From positions 1 through 43,947 of the forward strand of contig JAABRR010000031.1 in the NCBI GenBank assembly GCA_011390785.1: a stretch of DNA of 43,947 nucleotides, given 5' to 3'. Positions 15,564 to 22,811 of the stretch are shown here, piece after piece (the stretch's first letter is position 1; the number at the start of each line of letters is the position of its first letter). A program made the position numbers and the translations under genes. This stretch comes from Sphingobacteriia bacterium (GTDB lineage: Bacteria; Bacteroidota; Bacteroidia; Bacteroidales; UBA7960). The notes beneath the pieces are model-generated. The model searched no databases. It saw only the letters and a program-made list of their open reading frames with translations, and was not told where the DNA came from.

Positions 15564-16517
15564 CTATATTATCTCTGCATCATAAAAAGTGTATCCGCGT
15601 AGGAATTCCACAGTTTTCATGCTTTTTTTCCCGGGGATTTGTAACGTTTTAATATCAATGAATCCATTTTTCGTTGTGATTTTGATAAAGGTTCTGTTAT
15701 CTGTTATAAGTTTTCCGGCATTATGGCTACGTTTTTCCACTACTGGTAATGCTTCATAGATTTTTATGGTGATGGGACCCTTTCGGGTTTGTTGTATCTC
15801 AGTAAAAGCTCCCGGAAACGGGGAAAGACCACGAATAAAGTTATAAATATTCTTTGCATCCTGATTCCAGTCTATCCGGCAGTCATCTTTAAATATCTTG
15901 GGTGCTTTTTTAAGCACTTCATTTTCAGATAGTAACATTTTTTGATTAATGGGCTCAATTTTGTTCATCCTTATCATTTCAAGTGTATCAGTTACCAGAT
16001 CAGCCCCCAGGTTCATAAGCTTGTCGTGCAGGGTTCCGGCTGTATCGGTAAAGGAAACAGGAATTTCTTTTCTGGCTAAAATCTTTCCTGTATCAATTTC
16101 CTTATCAAGCAAGAAGGTAGTAACTCCAGATTTTTCTTCACCATTGATTACTGCATGGTTAATAGGCGCTGCACCCCTGTATTGAGGTAGTAGCGATGCG
16201 TGTAGGTTAAATGTGCCTTTGGGTGGCAATGCCCAAACCACTTCAGGTAACATCCGAAAGGCAACAACAACCTGTACGTCGGGTTTTAAATCCCGGAGTT
16301 GGGTATTAAAAGTTGAGTCTTTAAGGTTTTCTGGTTGTAAAAGATTTAATTTATGCGCAAGGGCATATTTTTTTACGGGGCTGATCTGAATTTTTCTTCC
16401 CCTGCCGGCTGGCTTGTCGGGGGCGGTAACTACTGCTGCAATATGATACCCTTCGTTTAAAATGGCTTTTAGAGAAGCAACGGCAAAATCAGGAGTTCCC
16501 ATAAATATTATACGCAT
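15564..16517 (-). CDS. fmt: methionyl-tRNA formyltransferase
   Basis: The product has 317 residues from the ATG at 16517 (MRIIFMGTPDFAVASL), the usual family start; an ATG five codons upstream (16532) is also in frame. The formyl-transfer residues are Asn104 and His106 in FNLHASLLPQYRGAAPI, with Asp142 in DKEIDTG. The tRNA-clamp sequence AGRGRKIQISPVK (37-49) and the C-terminal OB-like domain are present. It formylates initiator Met-tRNA using 10-formyl-tetrahydrofolate. Confidence 0.97.
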   Translation of the reverse strand: MRIIFMGTPDFAVASLKAILNEGYHIAAVVTAPDKPAGRGRKIQISPVKKYALAHKLNLLQPENLKDSTFNTQLRDLKPDVQVVVAFRMLPEVVWALPPKGTFNLHASLLPQYRGAAPINHAVINGEEKSGVTTFLLDKEIDTGKILARKEIPVSFTDTAGTLHDKLMNLGADLVTDTLEMIRMNKIEPINQKMLLSENEVLKKAPKIFKDDCRIDWNQDAKNIYNFIRGLSPFPGAFTEIQQTRKGPITIKIYEALPVVEKRSHNAGKLITDNRTFIKITTKNGFIDIKTLQIPGKKSMKTVEFLRGYTFYDAEII

Positions 16518-16634
16518 ATTATGTTTTTCCATCTTTCTTTAAGTTTTTTATGCTTATACGCAATCATCTATTCAATTGCTGTCAGTTTTAACTGACGGGT
16601 TAAATGTGCACAACGTAATAAAGACATCCAAAGA

Positions 16635-16671
16635 AAAAGAGAAAACCTTTATAGCAAAGATTTTCTCTTTT
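16635..16671 (-). terminator. intrinsic terminator after lumazine synthase
   Basis: Perfect 11-bp arms AAAAGAGAAAA (16635-16645) and TTTTCTCTTTT (16661-16671), with extra pairing CTTT/AAAG inside the loop. On the minus strand the stem ends in T-rich sequence, 33 bp after the ribH stop. Confidence 0.75.
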
Positions 16672-16704
16672 CAGTCCTGATATTAATTATTCTGGCTGAA
16701 CCAT

Positions 16705-17331
16705 TTAATTGAGTTTAGTAAAGTCGTTGGGATCATCATCTTCAAAATCATCCTCGTCATCATCAAAGGGGCCATCGCCAAATTCTTCATCTATTTCGCT
16801 CTTATAGGCAAACGGATCATCATAAATATCATTTTCTCTTTGTATCATGGAATCTTTTAAGGCCACCATTTTAATGGCTGTAATAGCGGCTTCATCTCCT
16901 TTATTTCCATGAATTCCACCTGCTCTTTCTTTGGCCTGTTCCCAGTTATCAGGAGTAAGAACCCCAAAAATAACAGGCACATCAGTTTGAAGACCAACAT
17001 TGGTAATACCGTTGGCCACTGCGTTATTTATAAATTCGAAATGACGGGTTTCTCCCTGTATTACACATCCCAGGCATATTACCGCATTGCAAAATAGTCT
17101 TTCACTAGCAAATTTGGCTGCCAGTGGCAATTCGAAACTGCCTGGTACATAATCAACAGTTATATTTTCCTCCAAAACTCCATGCTTTTTCAGTGTTTCT
17201 ATGGCTCCATCGCGCAAAGCAAAAGTAATTTCATCATTCCACTCAGAAACAAGGATCACAAAACTCATATTAAAGCCATCAGGAATAGAATGGATATTGT
17301 AGTCAGAGAGGTTTTTCTTTTTATCTGCCAT
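16705..17331 (-). CDS. ribH: 6,7-dimethyl-8-ribityllumazine synthase with an acidic C-terminal tail
   Basis: The product has 208 residues from the ATG at 17331 (MADKKKN); an in-frame ATG at 17373 would add 14 residues that do not fit the family. The core is standard: GSFELP (64-69), GCVIQGETRHFEF (88-100, catalytic His97), TDVPVIFGVLT (116-126) and GNKGDEAA (142-149). It makes lumazine, the riboflavin precursor, and normally forms a pentamer or a 60-mer shell. After about residue 165 comes an added tail of some 40 residues rich in Asp and Glu. It follows the TPR gene by 69 bp on the same strand and is closed by a terminator. Confidence 0.95.
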   Translation of the reverse strand: MADKKKNLSDYNIHSIPDGFNMSFVILVSEWNDEITFALRDGAIETLKKHGVLEENITVDYVPGSFELPLAAKFASERLFCNAVICLGCVIQGETRHFEFINNAVANGITNVGLQTDVPVIFGVLTPDNWEQAKERAGGIHGNKGDEAAITAIKMVALKDSMIQRENDIYDDPFAYKSEIDEEFGDGPFDDDEDDFEDDDPNDFTKLN

Positions 17332-17400
17332 AATAAACTTTTTTAATTCCTCGGATTTATAAGATTTTATCAATGATGATTAAAAGTCTGCTTTGAAGGG

Positions 17401-18090
17401 TTAGTTTTCGGCACGCACCCTTGCAATATGTCTTTCAATATTTCGTCCTTCGTTGGTATTTTGAAAGTCATTTTTAATGATTTCGTATGCTTTCAAGGCT
17501 TCTGATGGTTTATCCATTAGTTCGTAAGCTGTTCCGAGTTTCATCAGAAACGGGGGAGAAGTAAGTTCGTTGGGCTCATGTTTTGCGGCCCTGTTGTAAT
17601 AAGAAACTGCATTATCAAGATCATTAAGCTGCATATAGGCATCTCCAATAGCTCCGTAAGCCATCGCTCCCAGCAACTTGTCTCTTTTTCTGAATTTTTT
17701 CAGGTGTTCAATAGCGTTTTCATATTCACCCAGATTAAGGTAAGAAACTCCGGCATAATATCTCGCAAGGTTAGCCGTTTTGGTCATGCTGTAATCAGAA
17801 ATTATATCCAGAAAACCAAGGTTGGCACCATCACCGTTCAAGGCAAGTTCCAGGCTGTCTTGTTCAAAGAATTTTTCTGCCATGAAAATTTCCGAACGGG
17901 CCTCTTCTTCGCGAGGCTCCAGGATAAACCTGCTATAACCTATGTAAGCTCCAATTATCAATACAACAACAACAACTGCTCCTATAAGCATGTTTTGGTT
18001 GCGTTCAATAAACTGTTCACTTTTACTTAGTGCTTCTTCTACTGCTACAATATTTTTATCGCCTTGATCTGTTGTTTTGTTTTTCTTCAT
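17401..18090 (-). CDS. membrane-anchored tetratricopeptide repeat protein
   Basis: The product has 229 residues. After a short charged N-terminus comes one transmembrane segment (MLIGAVVVVVLIIGAYIGY, about 34-52). TPR-like units follow, for example ARYYAGVSYLNLGEYENAIEHL and AYGAIGDAYMQLNDLDNAVSYY. The layout resembles YfgM-like proteins that hold a TPR domain on the periplasmic side. It is probably co-transcribed with ribH. Partner proteins are unknown. Confidence 0.85.
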   Translation of the reverse strand: MKKNKTTDQGDKNIVAVEEALSKSEQFIERNQNMLIGAVVVVVLIIGAYIGYSRFILEPREEEARSEIFMAEKFFEQDSLELALNGDGANLGFLDIISDYSMTKTANLARYYAGVSYLNLGEYENAIEHLKKFRKRDKLLGAMAYGAIGDAYMQLNDLDNAVSYYNRAAKHEPNELTSPPFLMKLGTAYELMDKPSEALKAYEIIKNDFQNTNEGRNIERHIARVRAEN

Positions 18091-18259
18091 TTTTTTTGAT
18101 TTATTCGTTGAGTTTCTTACTAACGTTGATTTTCTTTCTTACTGTTTGGATTTCTCCGCAAAGTGTTTTATTATGTCAATTTTCCAGGTCCCCGGGTAAG
18201 TTGCTAACTAACATTTAATTAGTTCTTTTGTCAGGGGATAAGGATTTCGTTTTAGCCTG

Positions 18260-18289
18260 CAAAATTAAGCTAAATTTACGTGTAACAAA
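18260..18289 (-). promoter_or_regulatory. candidate promoter of the TPR-ribH unit
   Basis: Minus-strand TTTG (18289-18286), 18-nt spacer, TAATTTTG (18267-18260). The -33 element falls inside the palindrome at 18281-18301. The leader to the start codon would be about 165 nt. Confidence 0.5.
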
Positions 18290-18301
18290 TTTTTTGTTAC
18301 A
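18281..18301. promoter_or_regulatory. palindrome with arms TGTAACAAA and TTTGTTACA
   Basis: Nine-base perfect arms surround TTT in the 328-bp divergent gap between the TPR gene and the beta-helix lipoprotein gene (18091-18418). It overlaps the -33 of the minus-strand promoter and lies about 40 bp before the plus-strand -7 box (TAACTTTG, 18341-18348). It could be an operator, possibly for a CRP/FNR-like protein. The rest of this gap shows nothing else I can identify. Confidence 0.5.
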
Positions 18302-18340
18302 TTTTTTTATTGCTTTACAAAACAGGCCCAATGGTATTGT

Positions 18341-18348
18341 TAACTTTG
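18341..18348 (+). promoter_or_regulatory. candidate -7 element of the beta-helix lipoprotein gene
   Basis: TAACTTTG matches TAnnTTTG. The -33 region is weak. The chosen start codon is about 70 nt downstream. Confidence 0.45.
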
Positions 18349-18418
18349 CAGACAATAAACTTTTGCCAAAACAGTTATAAAATATTGAATTTACTTGATT
18401 TTAGCAGAATACATCTTT

Positions 18419-19900
18419 ATGATTATCAGGAAAATTAGTTTAATCGGATTACTGGCAACAGGTTTGTTTTTTGTTTTGCAAATGCAATCGTGCAGGCAGG
18501 ATGATTTTGATACATCACCCAACCTTCGGCTTGAGTTTGACACTGATTCGTTGCTTTTTGACACGGTTTTTACAACAGTTGGATCATCAACAAGATTCTT
18601 TAAAGTATATAACAGGCACAATTCACGCATAAGCATTTCAAACCTTGAACTGGCAGGGGGGGCGTCATCTTACTTTCGTATAAACGCTGATGGCAGATCG
18701 GGAACCCGCATTAGCGATCTTCAGATTGGACCAAATGACAGCATTTTTGTATTTGTAGAAGTCACCGTTGATCCGGTTATGCAAGATCTGCCGTTAATTA
18801 TTGCTGATAGTGTGGTTATAGACATAAACGGGAATAACCAGAATGTTAAACTCATTGCCTGGGGGCAGGATGCAAATTTTATCAGACCCAATTATACAGA
18901 TACTGTTAACAATATTTCTGCCCATATTATTACTGAAAACACAGTATGGGCCGGACCGAAACCTTATGTTGTTTATGGACTGGTATTGGTAGCACCCGGA
19001 GTTTCGCTCCATGTTGAGCAAGGCACCAATGTACATTTTCATAATAACTCAGCTTTGATTTTTTACCCTGAGTCAACTTTTAAGGTTAGGGGAACTCTGG
19101 AGGAACCCGTCTCATTTCTTGGAGACAGGCTGGAGAGTATCTACTCTGATTTACCCGGACAATGGGGCTATATCTGGTTAATGGCTACCAGTCGCGATCA
19201 TGAAATTGATTATGCCATTATTAAAAATGCCACGTATGGTATTGTTATGGACTCTATCGGGAGTCTTACTGAGCCTACCTTGCGCATAAGCAATACAATT
19301 ATTGAAAATATGGATCAAACAGGGCTCGAGCTAAGCGGGACATGGGTAGAAGGTAAAAATCTTGTTGTGGCCAATTGTGGTGTGCATGCTATTCAGATGC
19401 GCTGGGGCGGTACTTACAGTTTTAACCATGTTACTGTAGCAAATTATTATAGTTTGCCCGGTGCTATAAGGCAAACACCTTCTGTTTTTGTCAATAATTA
19501 TTATCTTGATACACTTAATGTGCCGGTAGTAAGAGATTTTGAAAGTATTTACTTCGGTAACTCTATAATATACGGTAGTGTTCAGGAAGAATTTCTTCAG
19601 GAGATGTATCCTTTAGATGCACAGGCAGATATTACTTTTGACCATTGTTTGCTAAAATCTACATTTAACAATCAGATTCCCACATATTTTGAAAACAGTT
19701 TCTTTAATGAGCAACCATTGTTTTATGATGTTGGAGAAAATGATTTTCGGTTGCTCGAAAACAGTCCGGTAATTGGACGTGGAAGCAAGGAAATTGCGCT
19801 TAGTGTACCCTTTGATATTCTGGGGAATAACCGCTCAGATACAATTGATCTGGGAGCATATCAGTATTATGAGATAGAAGAGGATGAAGAAGATGAATAA
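18419..19900 (+). CDS. lipoprotein with probable right-handed beta-helix domain
   Basis: The product has 493 residues from the ATG at 18419 (MIIRKISLIG). The lipoprotein signal ends in QMQSC, so it should be lipid-anchored in the envelope. The N-terminal region (FDTDSLLFDTVFTTVGSSTRFFKVYNRH) looks like a beta-sandwich. The later part contains short repeated beta-strand rungs, such as HFHNNSALIFYPESTFKVRGT and ISNTIIENMDQTGLELSG, typical of parallel beta-helix proteins. The last residues are acidic (EIEEDEEDE). Binding of polysaccharide or a surface role is possible; no catalytic residues are evident. Confidence 0.85.
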   Translation: MIIRKISLIGLLATGLFFVLQMQSCRQDDFDTSPNLRLEFDTDSLLFDTVFTTVGSSTRFFKVYNRHNSRISISNLELAGGASSYFRINADGRSGTRISDLQIGPNDSIFVFVEVTVDPVMQDLPLIIADSVVIDINGNNQNVKLIAWGQDANFIRPNYTDTVNNISAHIITENTVWAGPKPYVVYGLVLVAPGVSLHVEQGTNVHFHNNSALIFYPESTFKVRGTLEEPVSFLGDRLESIYSDLPGQWGYIWLMATSRDHEIDYAIIKNATYGIVMDSIGSLTEPTLRISNTIIENMDQTGLELSGTWVEGKNLVVANCGVHAIQMRWGGTYSFNHVTVANYYSLPGAIRQTPSVFVNNYYLDTLNVPVVRDFESIYFGNSIIYGSVQEEFLQEMYPLDAQADITFDHCLLKSTFNNQIPTYFENSFFNEQPLFYDVGENDFRLLENSPVIGRGSKEIALSVPFDILGNNRSDTIDLGAYQYYEIEEDEEDE

Positions 19901-20020
19901 TTAAGTAAAACATACTGATAATAAGTTGGTTATAAGCAGACGATGCAATCCGGACGCGAAGATGCATAATTGATAATCAGCTCATAAAACGTTGTCTGTC
20001 ATTCAAATTCCCGAAACATT

Positions 20021-20392
20021 ATGAAAACAGCAATTTATCTTTCAGGAATTACAGGAACACTGCTTTTGGTGTTTAGAATTATAGGAATAATGTTGGATTT
20101 TCCTTTGAATAATGTTTTTCTAATACTTGGGTTGGTTTTACTATTGATTGTTTTTCTACCCTTATTGGTTATAGATAGATATCTTCACAATAAGGAGATT
20201 GATAAAATCATTGATTCATACAAAGAAACTGATAAAAAGGTTGTTTCGGAGAAGAAAGGAGATTCAAAAGCCAAGGGATGGGTAGTGAATAATTCTCCCT
20301 ACAGAGAGCGTAAATCTGGATTGAGCTGGGGTGGAGGAAATATTAAAGGATCCGTTGCATCAAGGGGAACAAGAAGACCATTTTTAAAATAG
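20021..20392 (+). CDS. small two-helix membrane protein of unknown function
   Basis: The product has 123 residues. Two transmembrane segments are seen at about 5-26 and 30-52, followed by a soluble, Lys-, Ser- and Gly-rich tail ending GSVASRGTRRPFLK. The first helices (ISGITGTLLLVFRIIGIMLDFPLNNVFLILGLVLLLIVFLPLL) have a regular length and a short turn, which supports a real gene. I do not recognise a named family. No obvious operon partner is present. Confidence 0.65.
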   Translation: MKTAIYLSGITGTLLLVFRIIGIMLDFPLNNVFLILGLVLLLIVFLPLLVIDRYLHNKEIDKIIDSYKETDKKVVSEKKGDSKAKGWVVNNSPYRERKSGLSWGGGNIKGSVASRGTRRPFLK

Positions 20393-20592
20393 CATGTTCA
20401 CTATAGCAATATAAACTAACCAACCAATACAAAGAGTTCAGTTTATACTACTAATTATATTTAAGCATTACGATTTGAAAAATAATCAATTATTGTTAGT
20501 ACTTATGAGCGTCCTGTTTTTAACTGCATTTTACAGATTTCGGATGTGCTGGATTGAAATACCCCCTTCATCCAGAAAATATACTTCCTGAT
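20393..20592. other. gene-poor gap of 200 bp
   Basis: No gene is called here. A possible 38-codon plus-strand frame from a TTG at about 20475 (hydrophobic LLLVLMSVLFLTAF core, ends near 20591) and a CTGGAT...ATCCAG hairpin near 20551-20577 are present, but neither is well supported. Confidence 0.3.
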
Positions 20593-21435
20593 TCACGGTT
20601 CCAACTCAATAAACCTTTGCTCACTTCCGGCTTTTTTAATCTTATTGTCTGATCTGCTATACCGGAAAAAAACGCTTCTGTTTTCGGGTTTAAGGTCAGA
20701 ATTGTCTTCAACATGTTTGTTTAGCAGGAAATCAAAAATATACTGGGCGTTTTTCTCTCCGGCAAAGCGGTTGAGTTCATAAACATCTTCCAGTGTAATA
20801 AGATATGAACTGTATTCATAAAAAACATCTCCTGAAAAGGGCCTGTATCTGAAATTCCCGTTTATATCGTCAGATGTAAACAATGTACTGTATAAAACCC
20901 TTAAAGCCTGGTTTTCGTTGTGGTCATCGACCTTTACATATTCGAACCAGGTATTTTTTTCAATGGTACGCAATAAAAACGACTGTCGGTAAAGAATGGT
21001 GTCAATTAAGGCTCTGTCGTTATATTCGCTATCAAACTCAATCATTTCAGATTGGGCAATTGTGAAAATATTTTTGGGTCCATTATACCTTAGGAATTCA
21101 TCAAATTGTTCTGATGTATAGACCTTTAAACCGTAGCTTCTAAGCTCGCTGAGTAATGATTGCAGAAATATATCGGTAGCTTTTTGTTCATCAACTTCCC
21201 TTAAAAATTTGCTGTTTTCCAGATTTTGTCCACCATCAGGAAGGCTTTCAACAGGCATATCTGAAGGGTAATAATATAAAAAAGTAAAAGATGGAGGAAC
21301 AATGATTACTGCCTGATTATGGCTATCTTCCAGAAAGGAGGTGGCAATTTTTTTCCCTGGCACACAGGATGTAAGAACCCCCATGACAGAAGTAAAAACA
21401 AAATAAATGAGTAATCTCTTTAAATAAAAGGGCAT
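20593..21435 (-). CDS. lipoprotein of unknown function
   Basis: The product has 280 residues with a signal sequence ending in GVLTSC, so the mature protein should be lipid-anchored. The body is a mixed alpha/beta sequence: QAVIIVPPSFTFLYYYPSD near 39-57 and LLSELRSYGLKVYTSEQFDEFL near 93-114. It ends with a charged tail. I recognise no enzyme motif. It is on the same strand as the flavodiiron gene, 48 bp after it, so the two may share a transcript; a functional link is not shown. Confidence 0.8.
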   Translation of the reverse strand: MPFYLKRLLIYFVFTSVMGVLTSCVPGKKIATSFLEDSHNQAVIIVPPSFTFLYYYPSDMPVESLPDGGQNLENSKFLREVDEQKATDIFLQSLLSELRSYGLKVYTSEQFDEFLRYNGPKNIFTIAQSEMIEFDSEYNDRALIDTILYRQSFLLRTIEKNTWFEYVKVDDHNENQALRVLYSTLFTSDDINGNFRYRPFSGDVFYEYSSYLITLEDVYELNRFAGEKNAQYIFDFLLNKHVEDNSDLKPENRSVFFRYSRSDNKIKKAGSEQRFIELEP

Positions 21436-21483
21436 ATAGTTACTGCTTGATTACTGAAAAGAGCGTTGAATTGTATAAATGTC

Positions 21484-22704
21484 TTATTCCATTACAGCAA
21501 TTTTTTCTCCTATCTCTTTGCCGTATTCAATACATTTTTCGAATTCGTTTTCGTGCGGAGTAAATTTTATAAAAATTCCGGAACCTTGCACATTAAGTTT
21601 TAGATTTTCGAGGTTCGAATTGATTAATTTTAAAGCTTCACCACTCCATCCAAATGATCCAAAAGAGCCTGCTATTTTTCCTTTGTCGCGTATAGGACTA
21701 ATAACAGCAAACATTTTATAAATGGGCAAAAGTATGTTTTGATTGATGGTGGGACATCCCACAATAATACCTTTACTTTTGGCAACTCTCTCGTCGATGT
21801 CGCCCAATGGCATATTTTCGATGTCTGCAACTTCTACTTCAAAATCTCCGGCTAATCTTATCCCCTCCGCAATTTTTTCGGCAAGTAAACCCGTATTTTG
21901 ATAAGCTGAAACATAAGGTATAAAAACTCTTTTCTTTTCGGGTTCCTGTAGTGCTTCACGGGCATATTGTTCTGAAATGTTCAACCATTTTTCCCATTGT
22001 GTAAGCAAAAGCGGGCCATGGCCTGTAAGGATTCCTTTTAATGGAAGCGGACGAATTTTTTCAATAGCCTTAAGCATAAATTTACTGAATGGCTTCAGAA
22101 TAACATCAAAATAATATTTGAATGCTTCACTGAAATCGCCAACCTTATCGTCGTACATAACCGGATGTGCATAATGGCAACCAAAAGAATCGCATGTAAA
22201 AAGATATTGATCTTCTTCCAGGTAAGAATACATTGTATCGGGCCAGTGAAGATTGGGTGCAGAGATAAATCTCAGGGTTTTGTTGCCAAGGTCGAGCGTA
22301 TCTCCGTCTTTTACAACCATGTGAGGGAATGGTTTTCCAAGAAAATCTTTAAGATAATTAATTGCAAGGCGGCTACCTACAACGGTAGCATTAGGAGCAA
22401 TTTCCAGCAGGTTGACCAGATTACCACTGTGGTCAGGTTCGGTGTGATTTAATACAATATATTCAATTTCAGCCGGGTCAGTTACCTTTTTGATCTTTGC
22501 CAGGTAAGTATCCCAGAATTTTTCTTTGGTGGTTTCAACTACAGCCTTTTTGTCTGCATTAATGAAATAACTGTTATAGGTGGTACCGAACTCTGTGGAC
22601 ATCACCACATCAAATGATACAATGTCGTAATCCAAAACACCAATCCATTTTATATCATCGGTGATATCTAAAACATTCTTATCGGGTAATATATTTTCCA
22701 TCAT
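21484..22704 (-). CDS. fprA: flavodiiron protein (FprA family A-type flavoprotein)
   Basis: The product has 406 residues. The N-terminal beta-lactamase-like domain holds the di-iron ligands: NHTEPDHSG (His87, Glu89, Asp91, His92), His153 in NLHWPDTM, Asp172 in [11 protein letters not shown] and His229 in LTGHGPLL. The C-terminal flavodoxin domain starts near 245 with [21 protein letters not shown] and binds FMN. These enzymes reduce oxygen to water or nitric oxide to nitrous oxide and protect anaerobes. There is no added rubredoxin domain, so a separate electron donor is needed. The presence of this protein suggests a strict or facultative anaerobe. Confidence 0.96.
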   Translation of the reverse strand: MMENILPDKNVLDITDDIKWIGVLDYDIVSFDVVMSTEFGTTYNSYFINADKKAVVETTKEKFWDTYLAKIKKVTDPAEIEYIVLNHTEPDHSGNLVNLLEIAPNATVVGSRLAINYLKDFLGKPFPHMVVKDGDTLDLGNKTLRFISAPNLHWPDTMYSYLEEDQYLFTCDSFGCHYAHPVMYDDKVGDFSEAFKYYFDVILKPFSKFMLKAIEKIRPLPLKGILTGHGPLLLTQWEKWLNISEQYAREALQEPEKKRVFIPYVSAYQNTGLLAEKIAEGIRLAGDFEVEVADIENMPLGDIDERVAKSKGIIVGCPTINQNILLPIYKMFAVISPIRDKGKIAGSFGSFGWSGEALKLINSNLENLKLNVQGSGIFIKFTPHENEFEKCIEYGKEIGEKIAVME

Positions 22705-22811
22705 TTTTTATTTTAATTTATTAGAGGTATCATATAAACAATGTTTTACTTATTTAGATTTCGTTTTAAGGAATTTTAAACAATTATACCTTCCAATTTT
22801 TTTCAATTGAT

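Noticed and set aside
17578-18030. A 150-codon plus-strand frame opposite the TPR gene
   Set aside because: Antisense to clear TPR repeats and without its own motifs or promoter.
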